64,000 nt of DNA. It comes from CBDHFQ01 sp965262565. GTDB taxonomy: Bacteria; Bacteroidota; Bacteroidia; J057. Location of the stretch: positions 248,001 to 312,000 of the forward strand of contig CBDHFQ010000017.1 of NCBI GenBank assembly GCA_965262565.1, in the 5' to 3' direction. The position numbers and the translations under genes are program-made. Under the pieces are notes generated by a model that saw only the letters and a program-made list of their open reading frames with translations, did not search any database and was not told the DNA's origin. Positions 1-9,677 of the stretch are shown here, piece after piece; position 1 is the first letter of the stretch; each line of letters starts with the position of its first letter.

Positions 1-85
1 CTATCGGTATGATTGACTGCAGCCATGGAGTTAACAGAATTACTTCAACATTTCCAGAACAAGCTACAAAAATTTCTGTAACCAT
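1..85 (-). CDS. possible 5' fragment of an unidentified gene cut by the window edge
   Basis: On the minus strand an ATG lies two bases after the stop codon of the DUF5777 gene, and its frame stays open for the 28 codons left in the window. The other two minus-strand frames close here. The visible residues begin MVTEIFVACSGN and show no domain. The close spacing would fit a second gene of an operon, but 85 bases are too few to prove coding, and I cannot name a product. Confidence 0.2.
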   Translation of the reverse strand, partial: MVTEIFVACSGNVEVILLTPWLQSIIPI

Positions 86-87
86 CT

Positions 88-963
88 TTATCTGGGTCCC
101 AGTCGCCAGTTTCTGGTAATATTGAATCCCAGTCTTAAACGCTCCAAAGCAAAAGGTCTCCTAGTTTCTGTGATAAAATATCGTTCTATCATTCCTTGTC
201 CATTACTCAGGCTGATCTGAAATATGTGCCCTTTTGTATCAAGCTCAAATCCAATAGAAGCAGAATTTTTAAATTCATCCGCCAATTGATCCGGAAAGAC
301 ATAAAAGTATTCTCCTATTAAGGCAAAGGTTTTTGATACCTGCAGGCGGGGAGCAAAACCTATAGCGAATACATCATTTTCTTCTTCCTCGGTTTCAACG
401 ATATTTCGATGAACCAAGGTAGGGGAAATCTGGAGGGAAAATCTATTACCAAACTTTCGTGCAAGAAGTAATTGGTGGGCATAGACTATTCTGGTGGAAA
501 CACTATTATCGCGGCTGGAAGGAATTTCATCAGAGGTGATAGAGAAGGAAGAAAACCAGGTAGCAGAAAACGGAAAAGAAGATACTCCTGTCCTTTGTCT
601 TAGTAATCTGTATTTGGCAAACATATCATACGTACCTCTTTCTCTACTTCTTCCCAATCCTATCATTAGCCTGTCTGTAACGCCATAATCCGCTCCTATT
701 CTTATAGTCGCATTATCCAGTCCCCAAAACCTTCTCCAATCATCTCCAAGTTCACCAAATCTATGAGATATCCAGAAGGTGATAATTTTGGCAGGATTAG
801 TTTCTACAGATTGCCCATTTACTACTCTGGTGCCGCGAAATGTCTGATACACATATTCAGTGGGGTCATCCTGAGCCTGAGCATAAGTTGTGGACGATAA
901 AGAGAGAAAAAGTGCCAATGAAAGACGGAAAAAGGTTGATTTTGGGTAGATGGTGTTCATCAT
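88..963 (-). CDS. DUF5777-type outer-membrane beta-barrel protein
   Basis: The 291-residue product starts with a signal peptide (hydrophobic core about residues 12-28, probable cleavage after AQA). The mature part is rich in alternating aromatic and polar residues typical of a beta-barrel. The stretches TFRGTRVVNGQSVET, ISHRFGEL and IRIGADYGVTDRLMIGLGRS match what I recall of DUF5777, a Bacteroidota family of predicted outer-membrane proteins often found near periplasmic redox genes. The end in R followed by stop, after a run of beta strands, fits a barrel. No substrate is known. It is the first visible gene of a possible minus-strand unit that continues off the left edge. Family call fairly sure; function unknown. 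Confidence 0.75.
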   Translation of the reverse strand: MMNTIYPKSTFFRLSLALFLSLSSTTYAQAQDDPTEYVYQTFRGTRVVNGQSVETNPAKIITFWISHRFGELGDDWRRFWGLDNATIRIGADYGVTDRLMIGLGRSRERGTYDMFAKYRLLRQRTGVSSFPFSATWFSSFSITSDEIPSSRDNSVSTRIVYAHQLLLARKFGNRFSLQISPTLVHRNIVETEEEENDVFAIGFAPRLQVSKTFALIGEYFYVFPDQLADEFKNSASIGFELDTKGHIFQISLSNGQGMIERYFITETRRPFALERLRLGFNITRNWRLGPR

Positions 964-1047
964 GTTAACTAGATTATTTGGTTAAATGTAAGGAAGGAAT
1001 GTTAATATTTACTTATCCTCCTACAACAATATAAATGATTAGTGTAT

Positions 1048-1272
1048 TTATTTGAGGTTCTTACTAGGACAAACGCACCAATAAAGCCTGATGGTTGCGT
1101 GGGAGTCAAAAGCTTCTTTCACTCTCCCTCTCCATAATCGTTTTCGTCTATTGTTCCATTGAGAAACAAATTGTTCCGCTTCGAAACATCGATATGGGAA
1201 TGAAGGAACATAAATTTCATCTAAATCCCTAATAATGAAATGATAATATACAGGCATATTTCTTGATCTCAT
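1048..1272 (-). CDS. small hypothetical protein, doubtful
   Basis: An open frame of 74 codons lies alone in the 361-base gap between the DUF5777 gene and the ABC permease. The predicted protein is basic and aromatic-rich (YYHFIIRDL, WNNRRKRLWRGR) and ends near a CVC motif. I see no domain, no signal peptide and no clear ribosome-binding site. A second in-frame ATG at codon 6 is an equally good start. The composition looks more protein-like than most chance frames, but nothing else supports it. The rest of the gap (964-1047 and 1273-1324) is AT-rich with no recognised element. Confidence 0.25.
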   Translation of the reverse strand: MRSRNMPVYYHFIIRDLDEIYVPSFPYRCFEAEQFVSQWNNRRKRLWRGRVKEAFDSHATIRLYWCVCPSKNLK

Positions 1273-1324
1273 ATACCACTAAACACATGGAATAGGCATA
1301 CAGCATTTATCTAATATTTATATT

Positions 1325-3748
1325 ATGTTTCGAAGCCATTTACTGATTACATTAAGAACTTTTACGAAGCACACCCTATTTTCCTTTGTAAATATTCTGG
1401 GGTTGGCCATGGGAGTAGCAGCTTGCTTACTCATCATATTATGGGTGATCGATGAATTAAGCTATGATAGATATCATAAAGATGCTCAACGCGTTTACAG
1501 AGTGATGGGCTATTTCAAAGTAGATGAATCTACCTATGCGGGCCCAAGTGTATCAAGCCCTTTAAAAGAAGTCCTCCAAAACGACTTCCCTGAAGTGGAA
1601 CAAGCGGCCAGATTCAGAGGCCTTGCGGAAAGCCTCTTTAATGTGGAAGGCCAATCATCTGTCAATATCTCGAATACTTCTTATGCTGATGGCGAACTAT
1701 TTGAAGTGTTGGATATTCCCTTTATTTATGGAGATTCATCAACAGCTTTAAGTGGCCCCAGAAAAATGGTGTTGTCTGAAAGTACTGCTAAATTATTTTT
1801 TGGTAATGAAAATCCCGTCGGAAAGGTATTAAAAAGAAATAATGAAGAAGCCCATGAGATAACTGGCGTTTATAAAGATTTTCCAGAAAACAGCCATTAC
1901 CGTCCCAATATGCTTATATCATTGGAAACCCAGGAATGGACCAAAAATGCAGGGTGGTTTTCCTTTAATTTTTATGTGTACATGAAACTCAAAGAGGGGG
2001 CAGACATTGAACTGATGAACCACAAAATCCAACAAGTTGTTGAACAACATTTTAAACCCGAAATCAAAGAAGGGTTTCATATGGAGTGGGATGATTTTAT
2101 CGCTGCTGGCAATTATGTACGCATGCACTTACAACCTCTTACAGATATCCACCTGCATGGACAGGGAGAGGCCGAATTGATGGAAAATGGAAATATTGCT
2201 CATGTCTACCTCTTCTGTATGATTGCTTTCATGATTCTGCTGATTGCCTGTTTCAATTATATGAATCTTACTACTGCCAAGGCTAGTTATAGAGCAAAAG
2301 AAGTAGGCGTAAAAAAAGTTCTGGGGGCCAATAGGTCTCAACTCATCAAGCAATTTCTCTTAGAGTCTTTATTGATTACCGTTTTTGCTTTTGTCTTGGG
2401 ATTAATTATAGCTGAACTCTCTATTCCCTTGTTTAATTATTTGGCCGTAAAAAATATCTCCATTCCTTACGATTTGCCTTTATTTTGGGGGTGCCTCCTT
2501 ATTGGCATAACTATTATCACTGTTCTTGCTGGTCTTTATCCGTCCTTCATCATGAGTAATTTTCGTCCTATTTCCAGTTTTAAAGGTAGATTAGGCGGAA
2601 ATGTAGATCATTTTTCTCTTAGACGCAGTCTGGTGTTGTTCCAATTTTCCATCTCACTGATTCTTGTCATCAGTACCCTCATCATTCATCAGCAAATTCA
2701 ATATATCCGGCAAAAAGACCTGGGATTCAATCCTGAGCAAGTATTAGTGTTGAATGATACACATACATTGGGAGACAAAGTATATACCTTGAGAGATGAA
2801 CTATCAATCCTTCCTGAAGTCTCATCTATCACTGTGTCGGATTATCTGCCCGTTAACGGAATTCAGAATAACAGAGTGTTTTGGCCGAAAGGAGAACAAA
2901 ATGAATCTCTTTCTACTGTCATGGAATTTTGGGAGATAGATCCCGATTTTATTGAAACTTTCGGCTTAAATATCCTGGAAGGCCGAAACTTTAGTAAAGA
3001 GATCGCCAGTGACAGTTTAGCTATTATCCTTAATGAAACGGCCGTCGCTCAGTTTGGTCTTTCTGATCCTGTAGGAAAGTATATGCAAACCTATGGAGAA
3101 GATACAGTGCTAAGCCTACAAATCATAGGTGTGTTGAAAGATGTTCATTTCCAATCTTTCCAATATCAAATTGAAGCTATGGGGCTGCTTTTCAACCCCT
3201 CCATAGGAAGGATCAGCATGAAAATAAATGCTACCGATTATGCAAACACCCTATCTAAGATAGAAACCCTATGGAAAGACTTTGCCCCTTTTCAGGCTAT
3301 CAATTATCAGTTCATGGACGAACGATTTGAGCAGTTTTATAAAAGCGAGAAAAGGTTGAGCAATATCCTTTTCACCTTTTCCATTATCGCCATCCTGATT
3401 GCATCTTTAGGATTATTGGCACTGTCAGCTTATATGGTAGAAAAAAGAGCCAAAGAAATGAGTATCCGAAAGGTGTTAGGAGCAACTATAGCACAACTCA
3501 TCCAGCTTTTGAGTAAAGACTATGCCATTCTCATGTTTATTGCCTGGATCATTGCCATTCCCATTTCCCTGATAGGTCTTGATTATTGGTTGAGTCAATA
3601 TAGTTATCACATATCATTAGCTGAAACGGCACCTTCTATCATTTTCGGGGTAGGCCTTGCGGGACTATGCGTTTCTTTAAGTATCATATGTATTCAAGCA
3701 CTGAGTACCGCTAGAAAAGATCCGGTGTTATTGTTGAGGGAGGAATGA
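1325..3748 (+). CDS. FtsX/MacB-type ABC transporter permease
   Basis: The 807-residue membrane protein has the Bacteroidota tandem layout: an N-terminal transmembrane helix (about residues 20-43), a large periplasmic MacB-like core, an FtsX permease block, a second periplasmic block, and a second FtsX block at the C-terminus. The FtsX signature occurs twice, as KEVGVKKVLGANRSQL near residue 325 and KEMSIRKVLGATIAQL near residue 708, which shows the internal duplication. Relatives work with a MacB-type ATPase in efflux or lipoprotein/peptide export by a mechanotransmission cycle. No ATPase gene lies nearby, so the partner must be encoded elsewhere, as is common for this expanded family. The substrate cannot be told from sequence. 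Confidence 0.88.
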   Translation: MFRSHLLITLRTFTKHTLFSFVNILGLAMGVAACLLIILWVIDELSYDRYHKDAQRVYRVMGYFKVDESTYAGPSVSSPLKEVLQNDFPEVEQAARFRGLAESLFNVEGQSSVNISNTSYADGELFEVLDIPFIYGDSSTALSGPRKMVLSESTAKLFFGNENPVGKVLKRNNEEAHEITGVYKDFPENSHYRPNMLISLETQEWTKNAGWFSFNFYVYMKLKEGADIELMNHKIQQVVEQHFKPEIKEGFHMEWDDFIAAGNYVRMHLQPLTDIHLHGQGEAELMENGNIAHVYLFCMIAFMILLIACFNYMNLTTAKASYRAKEVGVKKVLGANRSQLIKQFLLESLLITVFAFVLGLIIAELSIPLFNYLAVKNISIPYDLPLFWGCLLIGITIITVLAGLYPSFIMSNFRPISSFKGRLGGNVDHFSLRRSLVLFQFSISLILVISTLIIHQQIQYIRQKDLGFNPEQVLVLNDTHTLGDKVYTLRDELSILPEVSSITVSDYLPVNGIQNNRVFWPKGEQNESLSTVMEFWEIDPDFIETFGLNILEGRNFSKEIASDSLAIILNETAVAQFGLSDPVGKYMQTYGEDTVLSLQIIGVLKDVHFQSFQYQIEAMGLLFNPSIGRISMKINATDYANTLSKIETLWKDFAPFQAINYQFMDERFEQFYKSEKRLSNILFTFSIIAILIASLGLLALSAYMVEKRAKEMSIRKVLGATIAQLIQLLSKDYAILMFIAWIIAIPISLIGLDYWLSQYSYHISLAETAPSIIFGVGLAGLCVSLSIICIQALSTARKDPVLLLREE

Positions 3749-3822
3749 GCTAACTGATTGGAATATGCTCATCATCTGATAAAAGCAATTATCTATCTAA
3801 TTAACAGTACTATATAAAGTAA

Positions 3823-3849
3823 TAGAGGCACAATTCATTTGAGCCTCTA
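3823..3849. terminator. hairpin between convergent genes, possible terminator
   Basis: A perfect 7-base inverted repeat, TAGAGGC (3823-3829) and GCCTCTA (3843-3849), sits in the short gap where the permease and the small basic protein gene converge. No long T tract follows on either strand, though the minus-strand side is AT-rich. Its place between two 3' ends suggests a shared terminator. Confidence 0.4.
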
Positions 3850-3870
3850 CGATATGTTATGTAACAAGGA

Positions 3871-4047
3871 TTAGTTAGTCCCACTAACAGCTTTTACCTG
3901 CACCTCTAATTTCTCAATAATAGATAGATTCTGCTGTTCGATAGATTTTTTAACCCCTTTTGGCTGAGGATTTACCTTTAGCAAAAATCTACGTCTCTCT
4001 GCTCTGGATCTCAATCTCTTTTTCTTTGTACTAAACTTCTTTCCCAT
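3871..4047 (-). CDS. small basic protein, unknown function
   Basis: The frame is open from 4119, but I start at the ATG at 4047. This gives 58 residues beginning MGKKFSTKKKRLRSRAERRR and avoids overlap with gldB, which ends at 4116. The N-terminal third is almost all Lys and Arg, like a nucleic-acid- or ribosome-binding tail; the C-terminal part (NLSIIEKLEVQVKAVSG) could be a short helix. It follows gldB on the same strand after 68 bases and may share its transcript. I do not recognise the family. Coding is likely because the composition differs sharply from random frames here. Confidence 0.5.
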   Translation of the reverse strand: MGKKFSTKKKRLRSRAERRRFLLKVNPQPKGVKKSIEQQNLSIIEKLEVQVKAVSGTN

Positions 4048-4115
4048 GATAAATTCTTGGTATTCTAAAAAAGGATTCAAAGATACTAAGCTTTTTTCTT
4101 TATGCAAACTCCTGA

Positions 4116-5192
4116 TCAAGGTTTGTACCTTGCTTCTCTAAAGATCTGAGTGTAATCGCTTTCTTCACATAATTCTGCTAATGTTTTTTGGGGATATCGT
4201 TTCATATAGGCCCCTACTATCTTCCAACCTATAAATTGTCCAAGTCTGGGGGCTGATTCCAATGATAGAGAAGTAGTATATGGTTTTTCGGACATATAGT
4301 TTCTTTGAATCTGAATGTCAGATTCATAAAATTTGGTACTTAGTTCTTCATAAATGTGAGCTTCAAAGGAGTTGGCCCATTCCATTTGGTCCTTAGTATA
4401 CATCATCAGTATAGAATCCGCTGTATTCGGCAGGGTTTGACTAATGAAATATTGCTTTATACCTGCTCTAACCATCACTTCCAGCAGGGTGGATGAATGA
4501 TCCAACCCTTCAGGCGAAATAAATTCTTCCGCCACATTTGACATTAATAATGCCCCTGCATATTCCGGAGAAAATCTTTTTCTTAAGAATTGAGGGATAT
4601 TTACCGGATAATATGGCCAGTCGGGCCCCATAAAGTAATGCAATCCAAAACTAACATATCCTGGAATGGAAATTAGTTGGTCTACTTCGCGATATCCCAG
4701 ATCGGGTAAATATCCATTTACGTGTGTCCTGAAAGCAGGAAATTGAGCCTCAGGAAAGAACTTCTTTACTCTCTTTAAAGCAGGGACAATTTCTTCTTCA
4801 AAAGGAAATCTTTCAGGAAAGGTGTGTTGTATAGTATCTAGGAGCTGAAAAATATTGGGATCTTGTAACAAAGGTCCCAGGTTTTTTGCCAGTGTGCTAT
4901 CTATAGCAGAAGGACTAGAAAAAGCGATATCAGAGGAGCGATATTGACTAATTCCTAATAATTGATAGAAAAAGTCCCTGTCATCTTTCAGGTATTTATG
5001 GTATGCGGTAAAAATATCTATGTCGGACTGTAAATTTAATGCCTTGGAGCATTCGTACATACTACTATCAACTCTGCGGATATCAAGCGTTAGTGGTATA
5101 TTTTTTACATCATCATTGATTTCCTGTGTACAACCATATCCCAATATCAGGACCACCACCATAAGACCTAAGCTCAACTGAATGCTTCTCAT
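4116..5192 (-). CDS. gldB: gliding motility lipoprotein GldB
   Basis: The 358-residue product has a lipoprotein signal (lipobox LGYGC, lipidated Cys21). The body matches the GldB pattern I know: a conserved block near HYFMGPDWPYYP, then LLEVMVRAGIKQYF, and a C-terminus with APRLGQFIGWKIVGAYM and an ending in ARYKP, close to the family's usual end in YKP. GldB is needed for gliding in Flavobacterium johnsoniae and lies in the envelope; its biochemical role is not settled. Together with the T9SS-sorted protein at 22.6 kb it suggests that the cell carries the gliding/T9SS machinery, although homologues also occur in non-gliders. No other gld gene is in the window. Confidence 0.85.
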   Translation of the reverse strand: MRSIQLSLGLMVVVLILGYGCTQEINDDVKNIPLTLDIRRVDSSMYECSKALNLQSDIDIFTAYHKYLKDDRDFFYQLLGISQYRSSDIAFSSPSAIDSTLAKNLGPLLQDPNIFQLLDTIQHTFPERFPFEEEIVPALKRVKKFFPEAQFPAFRTHVNGYLPDLGYREVDQLISIPGYVSFGLHYFMGPDWPYYPVNIPQFLRKRFSPEYAGALLMSNVAEEFISPEGLDHSSTLLEVMVRAGIKQYFISQTLPNTADSILMMYTKDQMEWANSFEAHIYEELSTKFYESDIQIQRNYMSEKPYTTSLSLESAPRLGQFIGWKIVGAYMKRYPQKTLAELCEESDYTQIFREARYKP

Positions 5193-5426
5193 TTAATTAT
5201 ATTAATTATTCTTGAATGGGTCAGCAGATAATATTACATACGAAAGCAAAAAACATGACGAACTCATTAGATTATATTACATTTACACAATAATTCTTAC
5301 AGTTTTTCCATTTTTAGCCATTCGAATATTGACTTTTTGGCAACAGATACGTCCCAAAAGGAAAAGATTAGTACATTAACACTCTGTTTTTTGTATACAT
5401 ATCTAGCAGACACAAAGTTATAGCAA

Positions 5427-6140
5427 ATGAATTCAATGAACACTAATTCGATCAAGGTTAACTTTCTTTTCATAGGTATTTTCTTAATAAGTGGGTGTTT
5501 ACCTTCTTTTGCTCAGGAGGGAATCAAAATAGGATTAGAACTTTCTCCCATTATCTCTTTTGCCAGAATTACCGATGACAATGGGGATCAATTTGACGAA
5601 ATAGATACGGATGCCCGTCTGGGGTTATCTTATGGTCTCATCATTAATTACGGTTTTACAGATAATTATGGCATTTATTCTGGATTCCGCATTGTAAATA
5701 AAGGATTTAATCGAAGCCAGACCTTTGATGATACAGAAGTAAGGCAAAAAGTCAGAGTAACTGCTCTCGAGATTCCCGCTGCCTTAAAACTTCGTACAAA
5801 TCAAGTAGCAAATGGGCTACACATTCACGGGATATTTGGTCTATCCTTCGAGGCAAATGTAGGTTATAGAAATAGATTTCAAGGCCTGGATCCACGGGAA
5901 ACCAGTACATTTGGAGGGGAAACCACAGGTACTATAAGAGATGAAGACCTCATCAAAAATCTTACCGTGAGTTTTATTTTTGGTCCCGGTGCTGAATATG
6001 ATATAGGTGGGGTGGGAACTGTCACTTTTGGGGTGATATTTCACCAAATGCTAACTAACATCAACAATTTATCCAGCTATGGGATCGATGAAAGAATTAG
6101 AATCAACTATTTATCCTTTGCCTTAGGATATTTATTCTAG
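5427..6140 (+). CDS. outer-membrane beta-barrel protein (PorT/OMP_b-brl_2-like)
   Basis: The 237-residue protein has a signal peptide (cleavage probably after SFAQ, near residue 30) followed by a short beta-barrel: KIGLELSPIISFARI, a first hairpin around YGLIINYGFTDNYGIYSGFRIV, and strands to a C-terminal aromatic end (LSFALGYLF). This is the common Bacteroidota porin-like/PorT-like fold of eight to ten strands. No ligand can be named. A weaker alternative start at codon 4 is possible. It stands alone, with 230 bases of AT-rich DNA upstream and a hairpin downstream, before the sigma-54 regulator. Confidence 0.75.
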   Translation: MNSMNTNSIKVNFLFIGIFLISGCLPSFAQEGIKIGLELSPIISFARITDDNGDQFDEIDTDARLGLSYGLIINYGFTDNYGIYSGFRIVNKGFNRSQTFDDTEVRQKVRVTALEIPAALKLRTNQVANGLHIHGIFGLSFEANVGYRNRFQGLDPRETSTFGGETTGTIRDEDLIKNLTVSFIFGPGAEYDIGGVGTVTFGVIFHQMLTNINNLSSYGIDERIRINYLSFALGYLF

Positions 6141-6188
6141 CATTTCTCGTCTACCAACATCATTTCTTCGGCATACTTCCCAACAAAA

Positions 6189-6225
6189 ATAACATTTCAG
6201 CAAAGAGTATCGCTAAAAATGTTAT
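6189..6225 (+). repeat. inverted repeat downstream of the beta-barrel gene
   Basis: A perfect 9-base inverted repeat, ATAACATTT (6189-6197) and AAATGTTAT (6217-6225), can be extended inside the loop by AGC/GCT (6199-6201 and 6212-6214). It begins about 50 bases after the barrel gene and about 105 bases before the regulator's start. There is no immediate T tract, so it may be a weak terminator, a transcript-end stabiliser or an operator. Confidence 0.4.
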
Positions 6226-6329
6226 GCCTGATGTAAAATTGTATTAATTTTACTACATTATGCCGTTTTGTTTCTGTCGCTTTTTATTGACAGCTTTTTT
6301 AATATTGTATATTAAATATTACACCGCAC

Positions 6330-7691
6330 ATGACTAAAATTCTCATCATAGATGATGAAGAAGTGATCCGGACCACGCTGAAAGAAATTCTGGAATACGA
6401 AGAAATAGACGCAGATTTAGCAGCAGATGGACCTGAAGGACTCAAATTAATTCAAAAGCAACCCTATGATGTAGTGCTTTGCGATATCAAAATGCCGAAG
6501 ATGAATGGTATTGAGGTGCTTGAAAAAATCATCGAACTTAGGCCAGAAGTACCGGTCGTGATGATTTCAGGGCATGCCGATATAGAGACTGCTGTAGAGG
6601 CTACTAAAAAAGGAGCCTATGATTTCTTAGAGAAGCCACCTGACTTGAATCGCCTCTTATTGACGTTGAGAAATGCCATCGATAAATCCGATCTGGTTAC
6701 AGAAACCAAGAGGTTAAAAAGAAAGATAAGCAAGACGAGGAAGATGATTGGTAAGTCCTCCATCATGCAAAAAATACATGAAACCATCGAGAGGGTGGCA
6801 CCTACTGATGCACGTGTTCTCATCACTGGAGCAAATGGAACGGGAAAAGAACTGGTAGCTCGATGGATACATGAGAAAAGTACTCGTTCTGCAGGACCTA
6901 TTGTTGAAGTAAACTGTGCTGCTATTCCTTCGGAGTTGATTGAAAGTGAATTGTTTGGCCACGAAAAAGGCTCTTTTACTGGAGCTTATAAACAACGAAT
7001 TGGAAAGTTTGAACAAGCTACCGGCGGAACTCTGTTTTTGGATGAAATAGGAGATATGAGTTTGTCTGCTCAGGCAAAGGTACTTAGGGCCTTACAGGAA
7101 AATAAGATTACCCGAATAGGCAGCGACAAGCAGATTCCAGTAGATGTCAGGATCGTAGCGGCAACAAATAAAGATTTACTACACGAAATTGAGCAAAATA
7201 ATTTTAGAGAAGACTTGTATCACCGCCTGAGTGTCATCCTGATTCACGTCCCTCTCCTCAGAGAAAGGAAAGAGGACATTCCGTTAATTATAAACGAATT
7301 TTTGGGGGAAATCAGCGCAGATTACGGATTGAAAAATATTGCTGTGGCAGAAGATGCCATGAAAGAGCTTATGCGCCTTGAATGGACGGGGAATGTCCGG
7401 GAGCTTAGAAATGTGGTAGAAAGATTAGTCATCTTATGTGGAGCGACCATTAACGCTCAGGATATTCAAGACTATGCCGTACCTAAAAAAAGAAAGCAAC
7501 AGGAAAATTCTATTTATGGACAATTTGATAAATTTCAGATGTTTAAGGATCATGTAGAAAAGACGTTTATCCTGAAAAAGCTGGAGGAAAATCATTGGAA
7601 CATATCTAAGACTGCAGAACTAATGGATATACAGCGTAGCCACCTCTACAACAAAATGGAGAAATATGGGATAAAGCGCGATCAGGCATAG
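6330..7691 (+). CDS. NtrC-family sigma-54-dependent response regulator
   Basis: The 453 residues hold the three classic parts in order. A receiver domain (residues 1-120) has the acidic pair Asp8-Asp9 and the phospho-acceptor Asp52 in LCDIKMP. The AAA+ activator domain (about 140-380) has Walker A GANGTGKE near residue 167, the sigma-54 contact loop GSFTGA at 214-219, and a Walker B region TLFLDEIGDM. A Fis-type helix-turn-helix ends the protein (about 412-450, ISKTAELMDIQRSHLYNKM). When phosphorylated it should remodel sigma-54 RNA polymerase at distant promoters. No histidine kinase is adjacent, so its partner is unknown. The loop reads GSFTGA rather than GAFTGA, a common tolerated variant. 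Confidence 0.93.
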   Translation: MTKILIIDDEEVIRTTLKEILEYEEIDADLAADGPEGLKLIQKQPYDVVLCDIKMPKMNGIEVLEKIIELRPEVPVVMISGHADIETAVEATKKGAYDFLEKPPDLNRLLLTLRNAIDKSDLVTETKRLKRKISKTRKMIGKSSIMQKIHETIERVAPTDARVLITGANGTGKELVARWIHEKSTRSAGPIVEVNCAAIPSELIESELFGHEKGSFTGAYKQRIGKFEQATGGTLFLDEIGDMSLSAQAKVLRALQENKITRIGSDKQIPVDVRIVAATNKDLLHEIEQNNFREDLYHRLSVILIHVPLLRERKEDIPLIINEFLGEISADYGLKNIAVAEDAMKELMRLEWTGNVRELRNVVERLVILCGATINAQDIQDYAVPKKRKQQENSIYGQFDKFQMFKDHVEKTFILKKLEENHWNISKTAELMDIQRSHLYNKMEKYGIKRDQA

Positions 7692-7872
7692 GTTAATTCC
7701 TTTCTATGGTTATTCTAAGTTTATCAAGAAAAATCCATCGAAAACATAGTGGAATCTATATTCGTTTAACTTATTAGTGGATATACCTTGCTTGATGTTT
7801 CGCATTATTTGTGCGGTTTTATGATGAGATAAGTGTATTTTTGATCAATTTATTGTTTGGAAATCTTCGTAT

Positions 7873-9660
7873 ATGGATCACATTCGCAATTTTTGCATTA
7901 TTGCTCATATCGATCATGGTAAGAGTACGTTGGCTGATAGAATGTTGGAGTTCACTGAGACCTTGAGTGAAAGGCAGATGAAGAATCAGGTACTCGACAG
8001 CATGGATCTGGAGCGTGAAAAGGGTATTACTATTAAGAGTCATGCCATTCAGATGTTTTATGGCAGAAAAGGTCAAACATATACCCTTAACCTGATCGAT
8101 ACTCCGGGACACGTAGATTTTTCCTATGAAGTTTCAAGAGCCATTACTTCGTGTGAGGGAGCACTATTAGTGGTAGATGCTGCTCAGGGGATCGAAGCTC
8201 AAACCATCTCCAATCTTTACCTGGCGCTGGAACACGATCTTGAAATTATTCCTGTACTGAATAAAATAGATCTACCCAGTGCGAGAATAGAAGAAGTAAG
8301 TGAGGAAATCATAGACTTAATAGGTTGTGATAAAGAGGATATTATTCTAGCCAGTGCTAAAAACGGCATAGGAATTACAGATATATTAGAACAAATTATT
8401 GACTTAGTGCCTCCTCCTAGCGGGAATCCTGATGCTCCTTTGAAAGCATTGGTATTTGACTCAGTCTTCAATCCGTATAGAGGGACCATCGTCTATTTTC
8501 GAATTTTTGATGGAAAGCTTCGCAAAGGAGATATCGTATCGTTTATGTCTACTGAAGCTTCTTATGATGTAACTGAAATAGGGGTCCTGCGCTTACAACA
8601 ATTTCCTATGAAGGAGATAGAAACCGGTAGTGTTGGGTATATGGTCGCGGGAATCAAAAACCTAAAAGAAGTAAAAGTGGGTGATACGATGACGCTGCAG
8701 AATCGCCCTGCGGAATCTGCCGTTCAAGGGTTTCAGGAAGTAAAACCTATGGTGTTTGCAGGTATATATCCTGTAGATACAGAAGACTTTGAAGATCTCA
8801 GAGATTCTCTTGAAAAACTCCAATTAAATGATGCTTCCTTAGTGTATCAGCCTGAAACTTCGGCAGCATTAGGATATGGATTTAGAGCAGGATTTTTGGG
8901 AATGCTTCATATGGAAATTATACAGGAACGCCTGGAACGGGAATTTAATATGACCGTTATTACCACAGTTCCAAATGTGGGATATAAAGCGGTGTTAAGT
9001 GATGGAGAAGTCATTCCTATCAATAGTCCATCCGATCTCCCTGACTTAAATAAAATTAAGGAATTGCAGGAACCTTTTATCAAGGCTCAAATTATTACGA
9101 AAGCAGATTATGTAGGGAAAATTATTGAGCTTTGTATAGAAAAGCGAGGCAAATTTATTAATCAAATCTATTTGACCACGGATCGGGTAGAATTATCTTT
9201 TGAGCTGCCTTTAGCTGAAGTAGTTTTTGATTTCTTTGATAAATTAAAAACCATCTCGAGGGGATATGCCTCATTCGATTACGAAATCATGGGATTTGTT
9301 GCTTCAAAGTTAATTAAACTGGATATACTGTTGAACGGAGATCAGGTAGACGCATTGAGTTCTTTAATTCATAGAGATAAAGCTTACGAATTTGGGAAGC
9401 AAATATGTAAAAAATTAAAAGAGCTTATTCCTCGCCAACAGTACGAAGTGGCAATTCAGGCAGCTATAGGGACCAAGGTTATTTCCAGGGAAACAGTAAA
9501 AGCCATGAGAAAAGATGTTACAGCAAAGTGTTACGGCGGGGATATAACCCGGAAGAGGAAACTGTTAGAGAAGCAAAAACAGGGAAAGAAAAGAATGAGA
9601 CAAGTAGGTACTGTAGAAGTCCCTCAAAGTGCTTTTCACGCTGTGCTTAAATTAGAATAA
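7873..9660 (+). CDS. lepA: elongation factor 4 (LepA), ribosome-associated GTPase
   Basis: The 595-residue protein has normal LepA length and begins with the GTPase P-loop AHIDHGKST, followed by the DTPGHVDF and NKIDLP motifs. The C-terminal LepA-specific domain (GGDITRKRKLLEKQKQGKKR) binds tRNA and the ribosome. LepA acts on stalled or badly translocated ribosomes and in ribosome assembly or initiation under stress. The start is fixed by the conserved N-terminus MDHIRNFCIIAHIDHG. The gene stands alone and is followed by a good terminator hairpin that it shares with the convergent NfeD gene. Confidence 0.97.
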   Translation: MDHIRNFCIIAHIDHGKSTLADRMLEFTETLSERQMKNQVLDSMDLEREKGITIKSHAIQMFYGRKGQTYTLNLIDTPGHVDFSYEVSRAITSCEGALLVVDAAQGIEAQTISNLYLALEHDLEIIPVLNKIDLPSARIEEVSEEIIDLIGCDKEDIILASAKNGIGITDILEQIIDLVPPPSGNPDAPLKALVFDSVFNPYRGTIVYFRIFDGKLRKGDIVSFMSTEASYDVTEIGVLRLQQFPMKEIETGSVGYMVAGIKNLKEVKVGDTMTLQNRPAESAVQGFQEVKPMVFAGIYPVDTEDFEDLRDSLEKLQLNDASLVYQPETSAALGYGFRAGFLGMLHMEIIQERLEREFNMTVITTVPNVGYKAVLSDGEVIPINSPSDLPDLNKIKELQEPFIKAQIITKADYVGKIIELCIEKRGKFINQIYLTTDRVELSFELPLAEVVFDFFDKLKTISRGYASFDYEIMGFVASKLIKLDILLNGDQVDALSSLIHRDKAYEFGKQICKKLKELIPRQQYEVAIQAAIGTKVISRETVKAMRKDVTAKCYGGDITRKRKLLEKQKQGKKRMRQVGTVEVPQSAFHAVLKLE

Positions 9661-9677
9661 ATACATGATTGTGCATG

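Noticed and set aside
1..120. Plus-strand frame ending in TAA at 118-120, possibly the end of a gene entering from the left
   Set aside because: It would overlap the 3' end of the DUF5777 gene by about 30 bases, and the peptide shows no motif. The minus-strand continuation is slightly more likely, but both are weak.
6714..7016. 100-codon minus-strand frame over the sigma-54 regulator
   Set aside because: It overlaps the conserved AAA+ domain, whose frame is certain.
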